Made by a program: the position numbers and the translations under genes | Shown here: positions 33,776-44,749 of the stretch, piece by piece | How positions within the stretch are numbered: position 1 is the stretch's first letter | Layout: each line of letters begins with the position of its first letter | The notes under the pieces: generated by a model | Database searches by the model: none | What the model was told of the DNA's origin: nothing | Seen by the model: only the letters and a program-made list of their open reading frames with translations | Source of the DNA: Sipunculus nudus | Lineage: Eukaryota; Annelida; Sipuncula; Golfingiida; Sipunculidae | Length of the DNA stretch: 64,000 nucleotides | Direction of reading: 5' to 3' | NCBI GenBank assembly: GCA_026874595.1 | Contig: CM049314.1 | Coordinates: 77,737,300 to 77,801,299, forward strand

Positions 33776-34330
33776 GCGCCAACTGTTCACTGTCCATTTA
33801 TATAATGTAATGAATATGCAAAAAAAATAAGCTTTTGGATACATATGTTGGCCTACATTCTGCGTGCTGAAATGATAATTTCCTCTATTTTCAAAATGTC
33901 ATGCAGTATTAACATTTAATTTAAGCTGTCAAATCATAGTTAACAGTCCCTAAGAAGAAGGGAAATAAAATGAATATTAATTCAAACTCATTTCAAGATG
34001 GCGTGTTACCGACAGCTCTAACCGTGTCGATCGCAAAATTTGACATTTTTTTAGTTTCCATATATGATGTCATATATATGTTACCAAATATTTTAGGAAA
34101 TGCTGCAGCCTTCTGCACCAAATTTTACATGTGAGCACGTGACTGCTATTTGATTTTGACCTGCACGTGGCGCCAACTGTGTTGACCTACCTTCTACAGG
34201 CTGTAATGGTGTATCTGCTTTTTTCCAAGATATATAATAATATTTGGCCTTAATGCCAAAGTAAACAATTCTTTAAAGGAAGGGGAATAAAATGACAATA
34301 AATTCAGTCAAATTAATTTCAAGATGGCAT
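33776..34330. repeat. Two-unit diverged tandem repeat
   Basis: GCGCCAACTGT starts at 33776 and again at 34170. The units end with similar text, AATAAAATGAATATTAATTC and AATAAAATGACAATAAATTC, each followed by ATTTCAAGATGGC. Unit length is ~320-394 bp with indels. It lies within an element whose head appears to be at 34528-34565 on the minus strand. Confidence 0.6.
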
Positions 34331-34599
34331 CTTTGCATAATTTCATTTGCATATTTTTGTTTTCTGATTAATATATGTTCCATTCATCCTTTCCTGTCAC
34401 ATTTTTATTTTGATTATTCTGTAAATTTGTGAAATGGCACACTGTCCACTGGGAAATGAATTAACGGTATTTTTACATTCACATCTTCTATAATTTTTTA
34501 TCACCAAGCATCATGCACAGTAATTCCCAGAGTAAACATTGGACCCATGGGTCTCTTGTTTATAAAGCTTACTGTGGCTTATTTTCGTATCGCTCACTC

Positions 34600-34830
34600 G
34601 GGCATGATCACATCTAGTCTGATCCTCTGAACCAGTAATCGGACTAACTAGAAGCGGAAACATCGGAGAGAACCGATTTAATTTATTTTCAAATTGATCG
34701 CTAAACCCTTAACCAAGAGTAACTTCAACCTAGCAACGATACCGAAACAGTTTTTATGCTAAGTGGCGATTTGTCCTCTTTCCGAAAACAGACGCACTAT
34801 GTTTTATCAGATACAGACTGATTTTCCTTA
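34600..34830. repeat. Diverged duplicated block (alpha), copy 4
   Basis: GGGCATGATCACATCTAGTC, then GCGGAAACATCGGAGAGAAC and CTAAGTGGCGATTTGTCCTC. About 1.4 kb downstream of copy 3 in the same orientation. Confidence 0.6.
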
Positions 34831-35073
34831 CAAATTCTGTTCAATAACTTATTTCTCCATTCATTTTGTTGGATATGTTAAAATGCTGATGTACATGACA
34901 CAAAGCAAAAAATAGCAGATGTTCTGGGTCTGCGACTTAGAAGAAATATAAGCAGTACACTGAACTATTCACATGATATATTTGTTGACTTGAAGAAAAT
35001 GAATTACCATTTAACAGTCGACACAAATTTAATTAGAAAGCAATTTAACCAAGGAAATCACACAATACACACA

Positions 35074-35075
<2 letters not shown>

Positions 35076-35131
<56 letters not shown>

Positions 35132-35133
35132 AT
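35076..35133. repeat. (TA)n microsatellite
   Basis: TA repeats with one phase break near 35121. Confidence 0.97.
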
Positions 35134-35299
35134 TTAATGGAATTCATTCATTGTGGTATTAATTATTTTAAAGCACTCCTAAAAGCAAAAGCAAAAAAGT
35201 ACCTAGTGGGATGGACTGGATTAGATATTTCAGCTCATTCATTTGGTTTAATACTAATGTTTACGCTTATTTATCTGTAATTGCCCGAAAATCCATTAA

Positions 35300-35860
35300 C
35301 AACAATTACCTCTAATGCCACCACCACCATAATTTGATAAACGGTTATATTGTATGATGTAACGATGCTGGACTCCATCCTAGTATCCTGACCTCCATTG
35401 ACTGGGCCTTGTGTGAAGGCTACAGGGATGACGTTCTACTTGGTGTTGCACGGAAGGATCCTGTCCTAACGCAGATGAAAAATGTCCACCCATTCATTCC
35501 ATAGTGAACTCTTCAACTGTGTAAGCTGAAATTGTTTTTTTGGTCAGCCCGGGCGGAATGGTTCTCTAGTTTCAGTGGGATTTTTAAAAGAGGTTTGTTA
35601 CTTTGCGGAAAAAAAAACAGGGAATTCATCTGACAGAGAAATAATCAGTAAACGGCCCCTTAAGCTACCTGAGGTCATAGGGGGAAAAAAACGAAGGCAC
35701 TGTTGCGAAAACAATGGGGGGTGCTCTGAGATATAGGAGACCTCGGGATATAGAGTCACTCTGTCAGGGTTGTAACTGTATTTTCCATGCAATCACTCTC
35801 CATTTGAGGTCCACGTTTGTGATACTGTTTTAAAGTTACTTTTATATAAAGATTGTCTAA
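35300..35860. repeat. Diverged duplicated block (beta), copy 2
   Basis: Aligns with 28350-29000 (see landmarks there). On the minus strand near 35668 it reads CTCAG|GTAGC, at the position where the related blocks also carry a CAG|GT-like junction. Confidence 0.65.
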
Positions 35861-35942
35861 TTATATCGATTTCATATTAATTTGCTGTCGTCAAAACAAA
35901 ACATAATTCTGCATATTCTGAAGGTTTGTTGGGAATGAAATC

Positions 35943-38230
35943 TAAAACAAGTGACCCGTGGGTCATGACGCTCAGCCCACTGACATAATAATAATAATAT
36001 GTCCTTGCACAGACAACTAATTAAGATTGGTGGGATCATTGTTCATGCATATTAGCTCAAATTCATCAAGACAACAACAAATCTGATGACAATCCAACCA
36101 GCCTTTCTATGAGGAATCTTGCAATTTGTGTGTATTTTGCATTATTTCTGGGGTGACAAAACATACCTCAAAACTCTGAGAATATAGGTCACTGCGACCC
36201 AATTTCAGGTTTCTGGGGAGAACTTTTAGAAACTCTCAGGATGTCAGAAGATTCTGGGCCCCATGGTTATGACTTGTGCCCTACCTTGGTATTAAATTTT
36301 CAATTATTCTGAGTGGTGCTTATAAACCCATAGCTCAGAAAATATGGGTAACAGAGACCTTAATTTCTATTTCCAATGACACATTTCACAGATCTTCCAG
36401 GATGTCAAGTTTGAAGATTCTAGGGCCAATGGTTACAATTTGAGCCCTGTAAAGGGACGACCGACTCTTTGAAGGTCTCATAAAAAGAGAAAAAAATGTG
36501 TTAAATTAAAAAAAAAAATTAGGTGGTGCCACCAGTCCGCAAGAACTATATAACACTCCATGATCAATATGCATGCAAAGAATCAGGGTGATCAATGCAA
36601 TAGTTGTTCAGATACTGGAGCTTTTGTATCAAATTTAAGTTATTCTGGGAGGTGCTTCTAGTACCCATAGCTCAGAAGATATGGGTAACAGAGAACTAAT
36701 TTCAGGTTTCTATGGAGTTTTTTATGGACCTCCCAGGATGTCAAGAAAGAAGATTCAAGGTCAAATAATTATGATTTGTGCCCTGTAAACAGACGACCAC
36801 ATCTTTGAAGGTCTCAAAAATAAAGATAACAATGCGAAAAAATTCAAAGATCGACCAGTTGGCACCACCAGTCTACAGGAACTGATGAAACACTCCATGA
36901 TGCATAAGCATGCAAAGAATAATGCCGATCAATGCACTAGTTGTTCAGATACCAGAGCTCTTGTATCAATTTTTTTAGTTATTCTTGGGTGGTACTTCGT
37001 AGCCCCATAGCTCAGAGGTTATGGGTAACAGAGACCTAATTTCAGGTTTACTTGGAGACTTTTCATGGGCCTCCCAACATGTCAAGAAAGAAGATTCTAG
37101 GTCTAGTCGTTACGAATTTTGCCCAGTTAACAGATGACCGCATCTTTAAGGTCTCAAAAATTAATAAAAAGATGGTAAAATAGTGAAAAAAAATACAGGT
37201 GGAGCCACCAGTCTGCAGAAACTGATGAAACACTCCATGATCAATATCTATGCAAAGAATCATAGTGAACATTGCATTAGTTCTTCAGACACTTGAGCTT
37301 TTGTATCAAAATTCTATTATTCTAGGGGGGGGGGGGGGGCAGGTAGAAGCCCCATAGCTCACAAGTTTTTGGTAACAGAGACCTAATGTTAGGTTTTAGC
37401 TTTTCATCGACCTATCTGCATGTAAAGTGAGAAGATTCCAGGCCCAGCGGTTACGATTTGTTCCATGATAACAGATTACAGCATCTTTTGAGGTCTCAAA
37501 ATAAATTGAAAAAAAATCGTAAAAAATCGAAAAACAGAGGGGGCCACCAGAAAGCAAAAACTTAATAAAACACTCCATGATCAATATCCATGCAAAAAAT
37601 CATGGTGATCAATGCATAGAGTTGTTCAGATATTTAAGCTTTTGTATCAAATTTTTCATTATTCTAGAGGGGTACTTCGGAGCTCCATAGCTGGAAGAAT
37701 ATGGGTAACAGAGACCTAATTCCGGGTTTCTAAGAAGACTTTTCATGGGCCTCTCTGGATGTAAAGGGAGAAGATTCAAGGTCCAGCAGTTACGATTTGT
37801 GCCCTGTTAACAGATTACGCATCTTTTGAGGTCTCAAAAATAGAGAAAAAAAATCGTAAAAAATCGACAAAATACAGGTGGCGCCACCAGTCTGCAGAAA
37901 CTGATGAAACACTCCAGGATCAATATCCATGCAAAGAATAATGGTGATCAATGCATAAGTTGTTCAGATATTTGAGCTTTTGTATCAAATTTTTCATTAT
38001 TCTGAGGGGATCGAACTTCAGAGCCCCATAGCTTTAAGAATATGGGTAACAGAGACCTAATTCCATATTTCCTTGGAGATTTTTCATGAACCTCTCTGGA
38101 TGTAAAGTAAGAAGATTCCAGGTCCAGCAGTTACGATTTGTGTCTTGTTAACGGACAGACGGCCGGATGGCCGGACAAAGAGTGATCGCTATTGCTCAGA
38201 TGACTTACAGTGAGCTGAGCTAAAAACAAA
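35943..38230 (+). mobile_element. 2.3-kb repeat element with internal ~340-bp tandem units
   Basis: It starts AAACAAGTGACCCGTGGGTC and ends with a tail (AGACGGCCGGATGGCCGGAC, then AGTGATCGCTATTGCTCA, then GAGCTGAGCTAAAAAC). From memory, the head, the ACTGATGAAACACTCCATGA unit text and this tail occur together in dispersed bivalve repeats. It has no credible coding frame, so it would be non-autonomous. Tandem-core elements in oysters have been linked to Helitrons; whether this one belongs there is open. Confidence 0.6.
36120..38130 (+). repeat. ~340-bp tandem repeat, about six diverged units
   Basis: The landmark GGGTAACAGAG occurs at 36346, 36683, 37023, about 37370, 37703 and 38044 (spacings 337, 340, 347, 333, 341). 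Each unit also has GTGCCCTGTTAACAGA-type text, AAGGTCTCAAAAA, a GCCACCAG box and AAACACTCCATGATCAATAT. Units differ by perhaps 10-20%. The short minus-strand frames 37063-37272 and 37396-37584 resemble each other only because they fall in repeated units. Confidence 0.92.
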
Positions 38231-38774
38231 ATACTTCACCTTTCGATGAGAATTTGCGTGTATCCGACTTACAGGTAGGATCCGTTATCCTGTCTGATTT
38301 CCCATGGATGTTATATATATATTTTTTTTTATTTTTAAGAAAATGAATTATTATTTAAAAAAAAGAACATCAATAATTGGTAAAGAACCGCGATCAGTGA
38401 ATTGGTCATGATCGCTTTTATTCATGTTTCTACTAGAATAGAGTTTTTAGCAGAAATCAAACATTTACCTATCATGCTATACTAACCTTAGTCATCTCAT
38501 ACACTGACACCATAAATGTCATTTAGCCTTCTCCGCGAGCCTTCAGCTTCCAGTGAACCTTGGCCTTTACTGTTAAGTTTGTTATATATAAGTCCTCCTG
38601 CTTTTGCGTTTTAAGTGAATGAGCTATCAAGCAGGTAAAAACTTGAAGCTCCCGCAATGCACCTTCCAAAATTTAAAAGCTTTGACCAACAGACATCAAC
38701 GCGTCAACCGTATTAATGGAAGCTGCACAACAAAGTTATACATGTATTTACAAACCGTGACTGCAGACCCCGGG

Positions 38775-39210
38775 GGCCTGGCTGTGTCAAGTAACACATA
38801 TTTAAGAGAAGGCTTTACAGTTCACGGATCAGCTTAATGAAGCATAAGGCCCGTTAAATGGGACCAAAATCGTGCTGCGAATCTTATGTGACGGAAAGAA
38901 ATGTAGATGTTTCTAATAACAGTGAAATTAATTAGGTTATGATCAAAATAATAACTAAAGGATAATTCTTAATTAATTTAGAGTACGCAGTTAATATCAT
39001 AGTAGGTAAGCTAAGAAAAAAGGATATTTTAATAGGGAACACATGCATATTTACACGACCTGGGAATACTGATCTGCCGTGGACCAAGAAGTATTGCCAA
39101 ATGCTTAAGAAATCGATATACAGGTGAATAAATGTATCAAACATTTTTTTCGCCGTGGTTTTATCAGGTCTGGGCCAATGAGAAAATACAGGAAACTGTT
39201 ATAATTGGGT
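38775..39210. repeat. Diverged duplicated block (gamma), copy 3
   Basis: AACACATATTTAAGAGAAGG CTTTA and, 250 bp on, CGACCTGGGAATACTGATCT match 30521 and 30783 respectively, with a common offset of about 8.25-8.28 kb, so the whole ~450-bp segment is duplicated. Confidence 0.6.
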
Positions 39211-40179
39211 GACGCAAATGTGACAGCAATATGGTATATATCTTGTAACAGATATTGTTTTCTGTGTGGCCTGATAATTAGGGGCTTACAGTGACATAAT
39301 ACTTTGGTTTTTATTGACTTCTCTTATTCCATGAAACATGGTGCTTTTCCTGGTGTTGACAGTCTATTAACTTCAGTTTGTTTGGTGTATATGTGTTATA
39401 AAATGTTATTCTTCTTGCAAATCGGCATGGCTTTAATAAGTTATAAAATAACGTGTGTTTGCCCAGGTTATATTACGTCTATCATTATTAGTAAGTGGTG
39501 ACAGTGTTCAAAATATTTAAGGGATGTCACTGGGAAAAAAATGTTAAAGACCCTGATAAATGTCTCTTTTTTCTTGGATAACTGCGTCAGATCTGGCAAT
39601 TATAGGATATCAGAACTTTAATTTGCCAGGTTTATTTTGTTCAAATGGTGTTATTTATTTTACGTTTTCCTTATTTATCTAATAAAATCATATATTAAAC
39701 ATTTTTCCATCATTATACAACTTTTGGCTCTGAAAAAATCCCCGCAACACCATTCAAGCTGTACGAACATGACGCCAGGCGGTGTTATGATTTTATCGTT
39801 GCCATATGAAGATGAACCAATAACGCACCTTTTTTCACATTCAGAGCAAACCCGCAATATTTACTTATTATCAAGATGGAAGAAGTGAGCATGTGGTATT
39901 CTTTATTTATATTTCCCATGTTACAATAAATCAAAATAATACTTCATTATGATAAAGGGGAAGCCAATTCGACATGAATAACAGATTAACTGCCAGGGTA
40001 GAAATTCTTTGCAGTAAAAGAGGAGAATATCCATACATTGGTAAACAATGATTCAAACGTGCTTTTGGGTTTATCCTTCCATTGTCACAAGAATAATGCA
40101 TTATCTGGCTAATTTGTAATAAAACGGTACTTTCGCATCTCTATGTTACCTGCGAGTCCCTCATTGTGAAGTAAAATAA

Positions 40180-40330
40180 GACCTGGTGTGAGGGGGTTAC
40201 GATCAATATCACGTGACCCGTGACACCTGAAAATCCTGTCTCCGCTGCTGATAAAGATAACCAAGGCAATGTCGAAGAAACAATGGAGAATGATGGGAGA
40301 TTTGTAGATCGAGGGATCAGGGTCCGTCTG
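40180..40330. repeat. Diverged duplicated block, distal copy
   Basis: Minus strand reads CATTGTTTCTTCGACATTGC CTTGGTTATC and ends GGATTTTCAG|GTGTCA. It aligns with the ends of the blocks at 32100 and 35690. The reading CFFDIALVIFISSG is hydrophobic and signal-peptide-like, but no ATG context or further exon supports a gene. Confidence 0.45.
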
Positions 40331-41224
40331 GGCTTTATTATTTAATAAGAAAAATAGTTAAACTTACATTTAAAAGCAGATGAAGGGATGACTTAACAAA
40401 ATGGTTGATTTACCTTACGTTACGCAATCAATTTATATCCAGCGCTTGTCTCAGAAGATGGTTTATTATATATGAAGTATTAGGGATAATATATTATTAT
40501 ATATGCATGTGTGTGTAAGGACGAAGGGAAAGAGGCCTTAATTAAAGGCATACTCGAATCCCGGAAAGTTTAATTGCTTCTTAGCGTGTTGGCTTTAGAA
40601 CCCGATAAATGACGTAACATAATCAATGTGCGGATATGATTTTTCAAATTGGATGTCTGCGATGAGTCTAATTTTTATAAATGCATCAAGGTTGTTCTCC
40701 ACACTCTCATCGCTGATATGAATAAGATGGATCCTGTTTCAGAGCTCGGGTTTCGAGTCGTAATAGTTAATCACTATTAAATTTCAATTAATATTTATAA
40801 AAAAACAGATGGGTGTATTTTGTCGTAATAGCCAATGAAGGATCCGATTTCCTGTACTCTTTGTTCTATAATGAATACGAAAAAAAATAATGATTTGTTT
40901 CAGGTCGACACCAGAATCAAATTTCTGCATTTTTTAAAAACAATTTTTTAAATGAAATTTGTGCAGATGGATATCTCCTAATAATGAGACTGCCATCAAT
41001 TAAACAGAATTTTAAGAAAGACTGCAGCAATTCTGACATGAAACAAAGGAGGCAAGCTCTTGTTTGACTGTGGTTACTTTTAATCTTTCAGCCCCATCGT
41101 GCTCTCTGGAAGCTATGTTGGCCTCCGTAGATCACAGATATTTTGGTGCAGTTCCGAATGAGGGGGTCCAAGTGTCTTGCCTACGTGGAGATACCTGCTC
41201 TGTTGAATGTTATTTAGGAGTAGA

Positions 41225-41225
<1 letters not shown>

Positions 41226-41282
<57 letters not shown>

Positions 41283-41335
41283 TGTAAATGTATATATGTA
41301 TATATGTAAATGCCCATGTATGTATATATCTGTAC

Positions 41336-41388
<53 letters not shown>

Positions 41389-41530
41389 GGTATGTAGGTG
41401 TATGAATATGTAGGTATATAAAACGTTATATATACTTATTGTGTATCCATACTATGTGTGTACTGACCTATGCATGTACGTATATGGACCGTGAGTCTGA
41501 AATAAAGTAATATCTATATACATATATATG

Positions 41531-41570
<40 letters not shown>
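41226..41570. repeat. TA/TG microsatellite cluster
   Basis: (TA)n at 41226-41279 and 41341-41385, a shorter TA run at about 41531-41549, then (TG)n to about 41570. Confidence 0.95.
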
Positions 41571-41571
<1 letters not shown>

Positions 41572-41580
41572 ATATAAATA

Positions 41581-41853
41581 CTATTACTAGTCTCTCTGTT
41601 CGACAGAAATTAACAATGATTTATTCGGTACTTGCCGTTCGCCGGTGTTTGTGTTTGGCGGGCGAGGTAATTCGGAGTATGCGTTTTGGTAAGAATAAAG
41701 AAATGAATTGACACGAGAAACACACTAAGCAGTTCTGAAATGTCAAGTCTTTGTAAAGCTTTGATAGACCTAGGGCGGTACCTTTGTCGTTGTATCACTG
41801 GACATAATGAAAAATCTATATTAAACACTTGATTAACATGAAGAGCCTGTCTG

Positions 41854-41858
<5 letters not shown>
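41581..41858 (-). repeat. ~280-bp dispersed repeat headed by TA/GA, copy 1
   Basis: On the minus strand it follows (TA)n and (GA)n and reads AAGTGTTTAATATAGATTTT, then CATTTCAGAACTG, TCAATTCATTTCTTTATTCT, AATTACCTCGCCCG and CATTGTTAATT. The same text in the same order occurs at 58655-58962 on the plus strand, also headed by TA then GA repeats. The open frames over both copies look alike only because the DNA is repeated. Confidence 0.85.

Positions 41859-41930
<72 letters not shown>
41857..41930. repeat. (CT)n-(TA)n compound microsatellite
   Basis: CT repeats to about 41891, followed by TA repeats to about 41930. Confidence 0.97.
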
Positions 41931-41933
<3 letters not shown>

Positions 41934-42074
41934 GATGATGAAAATACTCTGCTATACTGCAGATTCGTTACATTTGCGAGTACATAAGGCAACAATGTTA
42001 TCATAATCAAAAAACACAACTGCCTTGGCATAGCATTGAGAAAACAATCTGTTTTGTATAAATATGTCTCTTTA

Positions 42075-43055
42075 TTTACAAATGTATATAGCTTATTGTT
42101 CTGGGAATTCTATGGAACTTTAAAGAATCTCTCAGCTTATGTTTATTATATGTGTCACACACATGATATAAAATCAAAATAAAGTTAAACTGACGTAACG
42201 CGATACTGACGTATCCCTCTAAAATGTGATTCATGTTCTAATCAGCACGAGAAAAGCTCTCCCACATCTCCCAGGGATTGTCTTTGAATCGTCCAAAATG
42301 CTATGTTTTATCCGATTCGTTTAAATAACATTTGGATTTCCTAATAATTGTTCCGGTTCTTGCAAAGATAAGCTGCTTACGAAATGGCATGTGTCAGCTT
42401 ACGTATATATTAAGGATATATATGGTATATACAGTAGTAATATCACATGTTAGATGAAACTTGACAAAACTGTCACTGACAATTCTAAATGATATCAAAT
42501 AATGGAGAGATAACAACCAAGCGCATTGGGAAATTTCAGGAAACTGGGATAATGAGTCGCCAAGAGTACTTAGATGGATGATTAGACTCAAGATATGTAT
42601 ACTTATTGCGAACATTGTAGTAGGAGATCATGTGACGTTCGTTCTAACTGATCAAATGTGCCGTGCGTTAGTGAGGCTAACATGTTCAGTACACATTTGA
42701 TAAAACATCTTTACTTCTACCTTTACAAGTATGTATGTCATTAAAATTAAATAAATTAAAGCCGAAATACACACTTAAAACCATGTAACAGGGTATAAAA
42801 CAGAAGTAACCTCTCCGAAAAGTGGGAAGACGATTGCATTATAAGTAATAGAAAAGTATGGGCATGAGTCGCAAACAGTACTTCTGAAACGTCAAAAGCA
42901 AACAAAGAAAGATGTTTAGTACATTTTTTTTCTGTGTCCTAAATCAGCCACCGTATAATGTACCCTTTCCTTTTTTGTTTATTGATCATTTTAGCTTTGA
43001 GAATGTCCTTCCTTTGTTTTAGGTATGGTTTTCCTGTAAAATGTCATGTCAATCC
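42075..43055. repeat. Old tandem duplication, left copy
   Basis: Matches 43445-44720 in the same order. Landmarks are CTGGGAATTCTATGGAACTT TAAAG, CTCAGCTTATGTT, TGACGTA, GGCATGTGTCA, GGAAACTGGGATAATGAGT, GTCAAAAGCAAAC and GTTTTCCTGTAAAATGTCAT. Identity is perhaps 60-70%. No coding frame is common to both copies. Confidence 0.65.
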
Positions 43056-43444
43056 CTGAAACAATATATGGTCACATTCTTAAAAGGTATCGCTTATTAA
43101 ATTTTATTGATTTATATTATAGATTTTCTTCATGTGTTTGTTTAAAGCGCAGGTCGGTTGAACAGACAGATTTTAATGTAAATTTGTGGGAGTGACTGGC
43201 CGCTGGCCCGGAATGATCCCAGAAAATGTGGTGCACAAGGGGTTGTTCCATCAAGGACTGTCTTTGCGCTCTGGGCATGTCATTACAGTTTAGGAATAAT
43301 TTAATTTGTGTTATATATAGCGGCTATCAATTAGCGGGCAATTTGCAAATTAGTTTAGCGCTGGAAATACATACTAATGGGAATTGTATCATTTTCTGAG
43401 ACAGAACTGCGTAAACATACCGTTCCTTTGGGAAAATATGTGTT

Positions 43445-44720
43445 GATGTTTATAATTAATTGCTCTGGGAATTCTATACAACTTTAAAGCATTGCTCAGC
43501 TTATGTTATTAATTCTGTCGGGAACTCACACATGAGATATGAAAGCGAATTGACGTATAGCTGACGTAAAGGAATCACTTTCACAAACATGTGACACAAT
43601 TCAGTCAAATCCGAGAAACGTATACTCCCCCATGTTACAGACATTGTCCTTCAGCGGCCCAGAATACACTGCTTTATCTCATTCTCTCGGAAAAGAAATG
43701 GTTTCCCGAGACTCGCCCCGGTCTCTTGAAACACAAACCGCGCGCAAAAAGGCATGTGTCAATTGACAATAATAATAAGTGAGGATTCATGTGTAATACA
43801 CATTATCAATAACACGTTTTCTTTTAACCGGACCGCCAGCAGCATATCTGATGGAAACAGGACAACGGAGAGGAAATAATCAAAATTGCTGGGATATTTA
43901 TAGTATCTGGGAATAAGAGTTCACCCAAATTGCTTAAGTGGCTAATTTGTCTTCAAAGATATAGTCCTTCATCAACCAGTTATTTAGTGGTAACGTGACA
44001 TCGTGCTCTCTTTAGGCAGCGGGTTTACACTGAGTCGTTTAATATCTCCTTCGCTTTACCCGCTGCTTTGTTTAGCATGTTTATTTTTTCGGGATTTCAA
44101 TACCACAAGGCAAAAGAATGGAATCAGGCCCGTAAGAGTGTGGTATCTCTAGATGAACCTTGAAGTTGGATCCACAATGCGATCAAGCGCGCTCATTGGT
44201 TTGATAGCAATGTTTTCCCTCTCGCCAGCCTGGTATTGAATCCGTATTTAACGTAGCTGTTATAGCGAAGACGTAGAACGGCCGTGGTGTAAAACGTCTG
44301 CGCAGACGAGAGTGGTGCCATCCAAGTTACCGTATGTTAATTAGACCACATGTAACATCGTTATATCGCAAGGATGGAACAAAATGGCTTAAATTAACCG
44401 TTATTTTTTTATAATTAAGTCTGTAATTTAACTTAAATGATTCAAAGTTGTAATAAGCCCTTATTTTATATATAAAAAATAAAGTCATATAGTAAAATTA
44501 GGAAAAAGAGGCTATTCTATATTAATGCAGGAACGTTCCTTCGGCAGAGTAGATACTAAAAAGGTCAAAAGCAAACATTGAAAGACAATTTAATAATGAG
44601 GTCCATCATTTTTTTTTCTTTTTTTTTTTTAAATAAACATTCTTTATCACGTCGTGCCTAAATATTTCTAGGTGTGTTTTACAAGATGTGCTTTACCTTA
44701 AAATGCCATTGGTAATGTTA
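43445..44720. repeat. Old tandem duplication, right copy
   Basis: Counterpart of 42075-43055, about 1.4 kb downstream at its start and 1.65 kb at its end, so there are indels. A perfect palindrome CGTCTGCGCAGACG lies within it at about 44298. Confidence 0.65.
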
Positions 44721-44749
44721 TTTATTGTTATCTAAAATATTTCCATTCT

